Origin: a virus
IMG/VR virus record: IMGVR_UViG_3300022602_000029
Coordinates: 62,001 to 126,000 of that record
Reading direction: 5' to 3' (one strand)
Length of the DNA: 64,000 nucleotides
Below the pieces are notes generated by a model that saw nothing but the letters and a program-made list of their open reading frames with translations, was not told the origin of the DNA and searched no databases. The number at the start of each line of letters is the position of its first letter. Within the stretch, counting starts at the first letter, position 1. Made by a program: the position numbers and the translations under genes. Positions 9,026 through 17,900 of this stretch are shown piece after piece.

Positions 9026-9639
9026 CAAAAAAGATATTGGTAATGGGCCTGCCGGGATCCGGCAAAACCACGTTTAGCCAAGAGCTCGTAAAAAGGCTCA
9101 TGCTTACCCACACGGTTAAATGGTTTAACGCCGATGCTGTCCGTGAGCAGTACAATGATTGGGATTTCAGCCCAGAAGGCCGTAAGCGGCAGGTCGAGCG
9201 CATGGGTGATCTAGCCAAGAAAGCCGAAGTTGATTTCGCCATATGTGATTTTGTATGTCCCACACAAGACCTGAGAGATGCGTTTGATGCTGATATAGTA
9301 ATATGGATGGATACTATCACAGCGGGTAGATTTGAAGATACTAACAAAGTATTCCAAAAACCTATCGATGTAGATTATCATGTAACCGATTGGAGCGATG
9401 AGTGGGTTAAAAGCATTTCAGCTTCTCTAGCCATACCTAAAAGCGAAAGCCATTTACGAAGCATAGCTAAAGCAGTCAGCTGGAGAACCCTGGGAACTGT
9501 TGATACATTTATATTAAGTTTTATCATCACAGGTCAGGCAAAAATGGCACTTGCTATTAGCGGAGTTGAGATCTTTACTAAAGTATTCCTATTTTGGGCA
9601 CACGAACGCATTTGGACCAGGGTAGGCTGGGGAAGATAA
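9022..9639 (+). CDS. APS-kinase-like P-loop kinase fused to DUF2061 membrane domain
   Basis: A 205-residue fusion. The N-terminal part has a Walker A loop GLPGSGKT (9-16) and FNADAVREQY...DFSPEGRKRQVERMGDLA, which parallels the substrate-binding segment of adenylylsulfate kinase CysC; the RDPKG-type lid of CysC is not obvious. From about residue 147 (SIAKAVSWRTLGTVDT) to the end is a DUF2061 domain with a hydrophobic hairpin, so the enzyme is probably anchored in the inner membrane. In this cassette it would make PAPS for the sulfotransferase. Kinase fold is certain; APS as substrate is an inference from motif order and context. Confidence 0.68.
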   Translation: MTKKILVMGLPGSGKTTFSQELVKRLMLTHTVKWFNADAVREQYNDWDFSPEGRKRQVERMGDLAKKAEVDFAICDFVCPTQDLRDAFDADIVIWMDTITAGRFEDTNKVFQKPIDVDYHVTDWSDEWVKSISASLAIPKSESHLRSIAKAVSWRTLGTVDTFILSFIITGQAKMALAISGVEIFTKVFLFWAHERIWTRVGWGR

Positions 9640-9645
9640 TAAATA
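9638..9645 (+). promoter_or_regulatory. Late promoter element AATAAATA
   Basis: Overlaps the end of the APS-kinase-like gene and is followed by a leader with AAAGGAG before the ATG at 9667. This is one of the late elements with a conventional leader. Confidence 0.6.
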
Positions 9646-9666
9646 CTATTATAAAAGGAGACTTAG

Positions 9667-9969
9667 ATGTCACAAATCACATTACAAAATGCCGTTGAAG
9701 TAACACCTGCTATCCCAGCAGTAACTTCAAATCAAGTCACTGTACTAGAAGTACGTGAAAACTTTGGTTGGAACTATGATCCAACACAACCTGGTGGATT
9801 TTTTGGTCCAGGACGCCCACAATCAGTAGAAGCTACTGTACTATTGAGCTCAGATCCACAGATCCAACGCACGATTACAGTATGGGAAGGTGATGCTTAT
9901 CTAGCAGTTCGTGGAACATGGACTGATGCTGATCTAGCTACTCGTATTACAGCGATACTAGGCGGTTAA
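9667..9969 (+). CDS. Small late protein of unknown function
   Basis: One hundred residues, not recognised. It is rich in Thr, Val and Pro and predicted to be mostly beta (for example VTVLEVRENFGWNYDP and RTITVWEGDAYLAVRGTW), with no signal peptide or membrane segment. A strong ribosome-binding site (AAAGGAG) and an upstream late element suggest an abundant virion-associated protein. Its 3' end overlaps the convergent Nudix gene by 4 nt. Confidence 0.7.
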   Translation: MSQITLQNAVEVTPAIPAVTSNQVTVLEVRENFGWNYDPTQPGGFFGPGRPQSVEATVLLSSDPQIQRTITVWEGDAYLAVRGTWTDADLATRITAILGG

Positions 9970-10388
9970 ATCAACTCTAGCAATAGTTCGATCTTAGTTT
10001 TTATAGATCGATTATTGAGGCTGGTTTTAACACCCTGGTGTAATGGCTTAGGCCATGCGTTAAGGTCACACCAAGCATATCCCGAATGCTCATCATTGAG
10101 CGTCGGGATAAATTCTTTTTCTACGATCAAAACGTAGGTATTATATTGAAACTGTTGGTCGTTACTAGTGAATAGTTCTAAAGGAACTATTTTTTTTATG
10201 ACCGGAGTTTTGCCTACTTCTTCTTCTATTTCTCTTTTAAGAGCATCATAGGGCGTATGGTCCTGTGGTTCTTTCTTTCCGCCCACAAGGCCCCATGTTC
10301 CTGCTGTCTTTCCTTGAGTCCTTAGCAAGAATAAAAATCTTTTAGTATCTTTAGTTAAGAATAAACCGCCACTGCAAACTATCTGCAT
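9966..10388 (-). CDS. Nudix hydrolase
   Basis: A 140-residue Nudix-fold protein. GLVGGKKEPQDHTPYDALKR followed by EIEEEVG gives the catalytic REhxEExG part of the Nudix box, although the first half is one residue longer than the canonical G-x5-E-x7 spacing. It probably hydrolyses a nucleoside diphosphate derivative (damaged dNTP, ADP-ribose or similar). The ATG follows directly on the stop of the gp15-like gene (TAAATG), so it is the third gene of a leftward late operon gp14-gp15-nudix. Confidence 0.82.
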   Translation of the reverse strand: MQIVCSGGLFLTKDTKRFLFLLRTQGKTAGTWGLVGGKKEPQDHTPYDALKREIEEEVGKTPVIKKIVPLELFTSNDQQFQYNTYVLIVEKEFIPTLNDEHSGYAWCDLNAWPKPLHQGVKTSLNNRSIKTKIELLLELI

Positions 10389-11771
10389 TTATAATATTAA
10401 ACTCCAGTTACCTCTATCATACACACCTTCAAAAGATTTGGTCCATTGCGTACCATCCCATTTGTATTGTATCCCTGTATATGTATTAGTTATATAGGTA
10501 GTTGAAGTAACTTCTGCGGAATTGAAAATAACACTCCATGTCGTTCCATTAGTTGTTATTATATCATTAGCGTGGGCTATGAACTGTGAACCATTGAGAT
10601 TCTTCCATGCCTTGGCATCAGAGGGAATATCTTCTAATATTAGATATCTTGTATTAGGCTTAGTGATTCCTGGATTTAGTGTGGTAGGATCTACGATGGC
10701 ATCAATAGTACCTCTACCGTCGATTATGGTATTAGAAGGAATAGTATCTTGATCAAAGTTTAGATTTAGGTTAAAATCGTTTAAAGGATTCAAAGAGACA
10801 TAAGCGATGATCTGTGTCCCTGACGGAGTATTCAATCTAAGTTGGCTCAATCCTGCTGTAAATTCTCCAGGATATAAATCCAATAGCGTCTGCCACTGGA
10901 CTGAATGCACTGATGATGTGCTGGTCAAACTGTTATACAACTGATCATCCTTATATGGTATAAGGCTCGCTACTCCATCTAATACCAATAGATCGAAATT
11001 TCCAGGAGTTATGGCGGTCCTAGCGGTAGGAGTCTGTCCTTCGAAGAGATCAGTTAAACCTTGGTATGTAGAATAAGGTGCATTTTCTAATGTTCCTGTT
11101 GGCTCGGCATAGATATTGGCTATGATCTTGGTGATGATGCCCATCTGCAGTATCTTAGCAGGAGGGGTGATCCATATAGGACTATTAAAACTTATGCTAC
11201 ACACACTGATATCACTTTCTAATCCTTGGGGAATACTTCGACTCTCCCAAACCATACTGCTTATCTCTAGATAACTTAAACTGGTCCAATCGATATAGTT
11301 GTCAGAACTCTGTATCTCTAAAGCAGGATTGAACAACACAGCTATCTGTTCCCATAGTTGTAGTTTTTGTTCAGTGTTAGTTACCCATATATCGGCATTA
11401 AAGGTCACCTTATAGGGTGTAGGCATCATGCGCTGTACCGTATAGTTTTGACCCTGTGTGTTTACGTATTGTGATCCATCGGCATTCGTACCTCTTTCTC
11501 TTATCTGCACAGATTCTACGAAACTAGGATCCTGCATCCTATCTCGATCAAACTGTAGATCCTTAATATAACAAGATATAAACGGAGCACTTTGGATGAC
11601 ATTCTCGCTATTTTTACTAATAATCTGTGCTACCTGTCGACTCATGTCACCATACCGTACCGGTACCTGTGTAAGATTACCCCTAGCATCTTTGTAACTA
11701 AAGTTACTCATGACACGTATAAACTGTGTAAGGAATCTCCTTACCTGTCCATCATAAAAAAACTGGCTCAT
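10389..11771 (-). CDS. 15: Tail sheath stabiliser / tail completion protein (T4 gp15-like)
   Basis: The N-terminal 220 residues follow T4 gp15: FFYDGQVRRFLTQFIRVMSNF, then VPVRYGDMSRQ, a central MPTPYKVTFNADIW and SFNSPIWITPPAK. In T4, gp15 caps the sheath and tube and joins tail to neck. At 460 residues it is much longer than T4 gp15 (272); the extra C-terminal part ends with a TGIQYKWDGTQWTK module also found in its gp14 and gp18 partners. It overlaps the gp14-like gene by 4 nt. Confidence 0.82.
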   Translation of the reverse strand: MSQFFYDGQVRRFLTQFIRVMSNFSYKDARGNLTQVPVRYGDMSRQVAQIISKNSENVIQSAPFISCYIKDLQFDRDRMQDPSFVESVQIRERGTNADGSQYVNTQGQNYTVQRMMPTPYKVTFNADIWVTNTEQKLQLWEQIAVLFNPALEIQSSDNYIDWTSLSYLEISSMVWESRSIPQGLESDISVCSISFNSPIWITPPAKILQMGIITKIIANIYAEPTGTLENAPYSTYQGLTDLFEGQTPTARTAITPGNFDLLVLDGVASLIPYKDDQLYNSLTSTSSVHSVQWQTLLDLYPGEFTAGLSQLRLNTPSGTQIIAYVSLNPLNDFNLNLNFDQDTIPSNTIIDGRGTIDAIVDPTTLNPGITKPNTRYLILEDIPSDAKAWKNLNGSQFIAHANDIITTNGTTWSVIFNSAEVTSTTYITNTYTGIQYKWDGTQWTKSFEGVYDRGNWSLIL

Positions 11772-12982
11772 AATTTATCTGCTTTCGGTCTTAGTGCTTT
11801 ACTCAATGCTTGTCTTTGCGGCATAGTTACATTACCGACAGTGACGGTATTGGTATTATTAACGAATGTACCGAGCTGTGTTTGATTGATAGCTTTTCCA
11901 GCATTCAATGTGCCTGGGGCTACATCGTTGGCTCCGAAGTTATCCAGGGTCATCCTTACGCTACTTTCAACAAATACCCAGTAGTGTCCGTCCCATTTAT
12001 ACATGACGTTTGGTACATAATCTATCCTTAGGCAGTATTGTCCTACCACGGGATCTGTAGGATACGTTATTCCCATGGTGATAGGAGCACCATTTGGCGG
12101 GATAGCACCATTGGTCAAGTATCCTTGATATTGAGTATTTTTTCCTTCCGGACTGGAACTTAATACGAAACTGGCATCGAGGGCATTGTTATCACTGCTA
12201 ACATCAACGCCTGTTGTGACATCTACTGATCCAGATAATCCATTAGCATTAAGTGGTATAACATAATAGGCGGTGTTATCGTATCCACTTAATGGAACAT
12301 CTAGTTCAGCCTGTTGTATGATAGCTTCATTGACCTGTATATTGGTATTGTAGGTACTGAGTACATCTCGTAGGGTCTTATTACCATCTCCTGAAGGGGA
12401 ATCAAGTATCTCTTTAAATTCTTGGCTATCAACTAGTGGTTGGCATTTAGCTCTCAGCAGGTGCGGGTACCACGTTTGGCTAAATCCTGATGCAGTTCTC
12501 GTTACATCAGTTATTACATAAAATCTTTTTAAAGCCACTGTGCTATCGTCGAGTGCGTATTCGTCTTTTAGATGAGGTAGTTCTAATACATCTCCTGCCA
12601 TTATTTTGCGTCCCAGTGCATCATAGGTGGTCCTTAGATGGAAAGTCACCATGATATTATCATTTTGTAAGAATAATCCAAACTGGCTGAGATTGAAATC
12701 TATATCCTGCATCGTATAGATGACACGCATCTGATAAACATCAGGTTCATATTTCCTATCTCTGTTTTCCATGAATAACAGATCTTGTATTCCTAGTTCA
12801 GAAATATAGTTTCCGTTGTTAGGTATCGCAGGGCTACTCTCGCCTTCTTGCGGGTTTACTGGTCCTAGATATTTGTGCACGAAAACATCTGTGCCTCCTA
12901 CTTGGAATTGTTCGTTGATAACACGGTCTAGGAATCTGAAATCCGGACCTTTTTCTGGTTTATATAAACTTAGGCGTGGCAT
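11768..12982 (-). CDS. 14: Neck protein (T4 gp14-like)
   Basis: A 404-residue protein. FLDRVINEQFQVGGTDVFVHKY, an SQFGLFLQNDNIMVTFHL segment and GDVLELPHLKDE reproduce the order of motifs in T4 gp14, which forms the neck collar with gp13 and closes the filled head. It is longer than T4 gp14 (256) because of a C-terminal extension containing an MYKWDGHYWVF module. I start at ATG 12982 (MPRLSLYK) rather than an upstream start at 13027, because TATAAATA ends 7 nt before it. No Shine-Dalgarno sequence is present. Confidence 0.8.
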   Translation of the reverse strand: MPRLSLYKPEKGPDFRFLDRVINEQFQVGGTDVFVHKYLGPVNPQEGESSPAIPNNGNYISELGIQDLLFMENRDRKYEPDVYQMRVIYTMQDIDFNLSQFGLFLQNDNIMVTFHLRTTYDALGRKIMAGDVLELPHLKDEYALDDSTVALKRFYVITDVTRTASGFSQTWYPHLLRAKCQPLVDSQEFKEILDSPSGDGNKTLRDVLSTYNTNIQVNEAIIQQAELDVPLSGYDNTAYYVIPLNANGLSGSVDVTTGVDVSSDNNALDASFVLSSSPEGKNTQYQGYLTNGAIPPNGAPITMGITYPTDPVVGQYCLRIDYVPNVMYKWDGHYWVFVESSVRMTLDNFGANDVAPGTLNAGKAINQTQLGTFVNNTNTVTVGNVTMPQRQALSKALRPKADKL

Positions 12983-12989
12983 AGTAGTA

Positions 12990-12997
12990 TATTTATA
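12990..12997 (-). promoter_or_regulatory. Late promoter TATAAATA for gp14 operon
   Basis: Perfect T4-type late element, 7 nt before ATG 12982. It directly abuts the divergent late element of the gp13-like gene. Confidence 0.72.
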
Positions 12998-13005
12998 GGT
13001 AAATA
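12998..13005 (+). promoter_or_regulatory. Late promoter GGTAAATA for gp13-like gene
   Basis: Ends 5 nt before ATG 13011 with no room for a ribosome-binding site; back to back with the gp14 late element. Confidence 0.65.
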
Positions 13006-13010
13006 ACAGT

Positions 13011-13847
13011 ATGGCCCAATACAACAATTACCCACCTAATCCTGCGTATCCTCCTACTAATCCCATAACTCCGGATTACGAGGCGTATCTAAAACAGCTT
13101 GAAGTGTCACGCCAAGATGTTGTCGAATATGTTAGAACCATGTTAGGTTATGGAATGGTTGACGTTGAGCTCGATCCCGCACATTACAATACAGCTATAG
13201 ATAAAGCATTGGCCAAGTATCGTCAGCGCAGTAGTAATGCTGTAGAAGAAAGTTTTGGATTCTTGACCTTAGAGATCGATCAGAACGAATATGTATTACC
13301 TAGAGAAGTCCAAAGCGTCCGTGAGATATTCCGACGTAGCATCGGCTCAAGGACAGGCGGTGGTGATGGCGGATCATTATTTGAGCCATTTAATCTAGCC
13401 TACAGCAATACCTATTTGCTTAGTACCAGCAACATGGGAGGTATCGCTACCTACTATATGTTCGCTAGTTATCAGAAAGAAGTAGGTAAGTTATTTGGTA
13501 GTTATATCCTGTTTGATTTTAACTCTGTAACTAAAAAGCTACGCATCACACAGCGTCCAAGAGGACAAGAAAGTGTCTTATTATGGATGTATAATCAACG
13601 TCCAGATTTCCAACTATATACAGATACCTATTCAGGGATATGGTTAAAAGATTATACTCTAGCACTATGTAAGATCATGCTAGGTGAAGCACGTGAAAAA
13701 TTCGCCACTATCGCTAGTCCACAAGGCGGAACACAGTTAAATGGACAGGCCCTCAAAACTGAGGGTAGAGAACTAATCGAAAAACTAGAACTTGAATTGA
13801 TTAATAATCACGATAATCAAACACCAATGTGGTTTACCAGGGGTTGA
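13011..13847 (+). CDS. 13: Neck protein (T4 gp13-like)
   Basis: A 278-residue protein. The early helix RQDVVEYVRTMLGYGMVDVEL and LDPAHYNTAIDKALAKYRQ match the start of T4 gp13, and WLKDYTLALCKIMLGEAREK...LNGQALKTEGRELIEKLELEL matches its C-terminal helices. gp13 binds the portal after packaging and forms the collar with gp14, which is encoded divergently next door. The first 25 residues are proline- and asparagine-rich, probably disordered. No Shine-Dalgarno sequence; the late element ends 5 nt upstream. Confidence 0.83.
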   Translation: MAQYNNYPPNPAYPPTNPITPDYEAYLKQLEVSRQDVVEYVRTMLGYGMVDVELDPAHYNTAIDKALAKYRQRSSNAVEESFGFLTLEIDQNEYVLPREVQSVREIFRRSIGSRTGGGDGGSLFEPFNLAYSNTYLLSTSNMGGIATYYMFASYQKEVGKLFGSYILFDFNSVTKKLRITQRPRGQESVLLWMYNQRPDFQLYTDTYSGIWLKDYTLALCKIMLGEAREKFATIASPQGGTQLNGQALKTEGRELIEKLELELINNHDNQTPMWFTRG

Positions 13848-13892
13848 TCTCTACATCTAAATGTAATAAACTATAAACAAGCAGGAGACACT

Positions 13893-14543
13893 ATGATTAT
13901 AGGCTTTGTTGGTTTAATAGGCAGCGGTAAAGATACAGCCGCAGATTACTTAGTTAACTTCCACGGATTTAGACGAGACAGTTTCGCCAGCACACTCAAA
14001 GATGCTGTAGCCGCGGTATTCGGTTGGGACCGAACATTACTAGAAGGCAGGACCAAAGAAGGTCGCGAATGGCGAGAACAGGTAGATCCATGGTGGGCTG
14101 AGAGATTGAATATGCCTACGCTGACTCCCCGTTGGGTCCTGCAGTATTGGGGCACAGACGTTATCCGCAACGGATTCCATAACGACATGTGGATAGCTAG
14201 CCTAGAAAATAAGATGCGCAAAACTACTGATGACATAGTGATCAGCGATGTTAGATTTCCTAACGAGATAACTGCTATACACAACAGTGGTGGCATCGTG
14301 GTACGAATAAAGAGAGGCGCCGATCCTGAATGGTTTATAGATGCTGAACACTATAATGCTGGACCTAATGGAAATTTGGATTGGGCGTTAAGTAAAAATC
14401 GATTAACTGCTCACAATGTACACTCTAGCGAATACAGCTGGGTCGGTGGTAATATAGATCATATCGTTATTAATGATTCCACGATCGATGATCTTTTCCA
14501 GCAGATTAAAAATCTGGTACCAAATCTCCCTGTCTCCAACTGA
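13893..14543 (+). CDS. 1: Deoxynucleoside monophosphate kinase (T4 gp1-like)
   Basis: A 216-residue dNMP kinase. GLIGSGKDTAADYL (about 7-20) is the P-loop with the GKDT of phage dNMP kinases; WVLQYWGTDVIRNGF and DIVISDVRFPNEITAI are the conserved LID/core segments of the T4 gp1 family. It converts dNMPs, in T4 including hydroxymethyl-dCMP, to diphosphates for DNA synthesis. GCAGGAG precedes the ATG. Its last 38 nt overlap the convergent zinc-ribbon gene. Confidence 0.85.
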   Translation: MIIGFVGLIGSGKDTAADYLVNFHGFRRDSFASTLKDAVAAVFGWDRTLLEGRTKEGREWREQVDPWWAERLNMPTLTPRWVLQYWGTDVIRNGFHNDMWIASLENKMRKTTDDIVISDVRFPNEITAIHNSGGIVVRIKRGADPEWFIDAEHYNAGPNGNLDWALSKNRLTAHNVHSSEYSWVGGNIDHIVINDSTIDDLFQQIKNLVPNLPVSN

Positions 14544-14844
14544 CGCCTTCATCTAGTAGTAGTCTCTGGCAGTTGGCACATACTGATTTGAGATTAGCAT
14601 GGCGACAGTTATCTAAATTTCCATCTATGTGATATACATTGAACTGTTTGGAATATCTGCTAGTGAAGCCGCATTTGTCGCATTTCAGTTTTAACTTGTA
14701 TCCTGCCCTGGCCCATCTTGGGATTCCTTCTTCTCTTCCCCTAACACAATGGTCGCACTGACTCCTATAATAGGTCTTGCCCTCTTTGTGATAGTTAACA
14801 GCCCTTGGCCTAGTTCCGCATTTTTTACATAATAATCTCGACAT
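14506..14844 (-). CDS. Zinc-ribbon HNH-like endonuclease
   Basis: One hundred and twelve residues from ATG 14844 (MSRLLCKKC). Four CxxC knuckles are visible (CKKC, CDHC, CDKC, CANC), and VYHIDGNLDNCRHANLKSVC looks like the betabeta-alpha-metal core of HNH nucleases (H, then the N of NLKSVC). It lies antisense between the dNMP kinase and the sheath gene, the typical location of a free-standing homing endonuclease. A longer frame to 14928 exists but has no ribosome-binding site. Confidence 0.68.
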   Translation of the reverse strand: MSRLLCKKCGTRPRAVNYHKEGKTYYRSQCDHCVRGREEGIPRWARAGYKLKLKCDKCGFTSRYSKQFNVYHIDGNLDNCRHANLKSVCANCQRLLLDEGVSWRQGDLVPDF

Positions 14845-14904
14845 ATGCGCCCTTTTGTTGCCCTTTACAAACGTATTTAATACGGTAAAAAATCTTGTGG
14901 TATC

Positions 14905-14912
14905 GCTAAATA
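14905..14912 (+). promoter_or_regulatory. Late promoter GCTAAATA for tail sheath
   Basis: Followed by a 32-nt leader with AGGAG before ATG 14945, so this highly expressed gene keeps a conventional leader. Confidence 0.55.
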
Positions 14913-14944
14913 AAACAAAGTGATCCAAATTAGGAGATTCAACA

Positions 14945-17900
14945 ATGGGAACAACACTAAATTCACCAGGCGTATCAGTAAGCGTAATAGACCAGAGTTT
15001 TTACACACCAGCTGCCCCTGGAACGGTTCCGATGTTTTTCGTAGCATCGGCCGCAAACAAAATTAATAGTTCCGGAGTTATTGCCCAGGGAACTATACCA
15101 GCTAACGCAGGTACAGTATATACGATTTCAAGTCAACTAGATCTAGTTAATACATTTGGTACACCTCTGTTCCCTACAGATAGCCAAGGTAACAGCATCA
15201 ACGGCGGCGAGCAAAATGAATATGGATTACAGGCTGCCTACAGCAGTTTAGGTGTTAACAACCTAGCATATGTTGTTAGAGCTAATATCGATCTAAGCCA
15301 GTTATCAGCTAGCGCATCTGTTCCAACTGGTCTACCAGTCAATGGAACATATTGGTTAGATACAGGCAACACACAGTTTGGAGTTTATGAGTGGGATGCT
15401 GTAAACAAAGTATTCACTTTACAAACACCATTAATCATCGATGACAGTAACTCAGCTACAGACACTGCAGATGGATTGACTCCTAATCAAAGTTTTGGTA
15501 CATTAGGTGCCTATGCTGTAGTCGCTACCAGCATGAATAAAGGTCAAGTATGGTACAAAAACGAATCCAATAACTGGGTGATCGTTGGTACTAATACAGA
15601 ATCACAGTTTGGATCCAGCATCAGCGGATACACATTTAAATCTAACTCTTGGGTAACAAGCTATCCATTGGTGACCAGCACTGGTATACAAGGCCTAACA
15701 GGTGGTAGCACATTCTATATCAATGGAACACAGATCACTATTGGATCAACATCTACTAACAGCGTGGCTACAACTATCAATAGCCTAATGCCACAGAACG
15801 GTGTAGGAGCCAAGGTTAACAGTAGCGGTTATATAGAACTATATGCTGATTCTAGAGCCGACGGGGTAACCACTAACGATGGACAAATCGTGCTAAGTGG
15901 AACGACATCAACTCTAGTAGCGTTAGGATTGACAGCAGGTACATATGCTCCTGTGGCATTGACACTAGCACCGCATACACAAGTTCCTAAATATGCTTCA
16001 CTGGGTGTACCTAGTGGTAGTGTATACGTCAAGACAACCAGCGCTAGCGTTGGTGCTGATTGGATCATTAGATTATACAATGCGAATACAGCAGTATGGA
16101 CTACAGTTTCTGCTCCTATATATGGCGGAACAGATGCAGCCTTAGTTGCTCTAGATCCAGTAGGCGGTGGTGGCCAGATAGCAGTAGGTACCTTATTCGT
16201 AGAAAGCAACTTCGACCACGGTAAGAATACATATAATAGTCCCAAAGAAGCTGAGTTTAGAGTCATGCGTAGATCAGCTACTAAACCTACTACTATAGTA
16301 GGCGGACAAAGCGTATCGTCTTTTGTTATTCATAGAGGCGCTAGTACAGTTACTACCGTTTACAGTTTCTCAATAGATGAAAGTATCCCCGGAATAAACG
16401 GATATCAAAATACATCTACTATCACAGTAGCTACTATCACTGCTAGCACAGGATCAACAAGTACTACAGTGAGTGGTTCTAGTATAGTGACACAGATCAG
16501 TGCTGCCGGATTTGCAGAAATCAGCGCCAGTATCAACAGTAGTGGTTATCTAACAATCACTCATGCAAGTGGTGGAGATTTCCGTCTAACTGATATCAAC
16601 TCAACAGGCATACTCAGCACATTAGGCTATACAGCTACAGGAAATAATCCTACAGCGAATCTACTGGCTCCAGGAGCTTTTGATTCATATACCTTCAAAG
16701 GTTCAAACTGGGCTCCGTTGGTATTTGAAGCATTAACTACAGAACCAACGACTAGCCCAACTAATGGACAGTTATGGTATGGAAGTAATCTAGAAGATGT
16801 TGATATCTTATATCATAACGGCACTACATGGGTAGGATATCAATATGCTGGTAATGGTTACCAAGGAGTTGATCCTGCGTTCCCTAACAGCGATCCTAAT
16901 GGACCTATCATAGCCGCAGTACAACCTACTAAACAGAGCGATGGTACAGCATTAGAAAACGGTGATATATGGATTAACAGCTCAAGTTCAGTTATATATG
17001 GCCAAGCTATATATGTTTACAATGGCAATACTTTAACATGGGTCCTACAAGATCCTTCCGATCACGTTACACCTAATGGCTGGGTATTTGCTGACGCACG
17101 CTGGGCAACAAGTGGTCAGGCTACTCAACCAAGCTCTATTAAATCATTGTTGACAAGTAACTATCTAGATCCAGACGCACCGGATCCAGCACTATATCCA
17201 GAAGGCACACGCTTATGGAATCTACGTCGTAGTGGATACAACGTCAAGAAATATGAAGTCGGTTATATCAACATCTACGAAAACAACGGTGTCAATCCTA
17301 GATATCAAAATGACCCAATGGAGGGTCAAGGTAACACTACCCCATATAACGCTAACCGTTGGGTAACAGTTAGCCCTAATGACTATTTAGGTAGAGGTGT
17401 ATTCGGAAGATATGCACAGCGAGGCTTTGTTGTAGCGAGTTTGAAATCAGCTATAGATACAAATACAAAAGCTAGAGATACCGATACAGTTATATTCAAT
17501 CTATCTGCTTGCCCTGGATACCCAGAAGCGATACAGAACTTGATCGAACTAAATTCTGATAGAGGTTACACAGGATTTGTAGTGGGAGATACTCCATTCC
17601 GTTTACCTAGCGATACTACTTCTCTAGCCAACTGGGGTACCAACGCAGCCGGTGCTGTTGATAATGGAGAGCAAGGCGCTGTTAGTTATGATGACTACAT
17701 GGCTATGTTCTATCCAAGTGGTTATACGAATGATAACACAGGAAATCCTATCATCGTACCACCAAGCCATATGATGATACGCACTATTATTGAAAGCGAT
17801 CAGAAATCATATCCTTGGTTTGCTCCAAGCGGTGTGAACAGAGGAGCTATCGATAATGCTACATCAGTAGGTTATGTAGATAGCGCAGGTGATTTTATTA

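Noticed and set aside
15829-16266. Leftward frame of 145 codons within the sheath gene
   Set aside because: Antisense shadow of the sheath insertion, no start signals.
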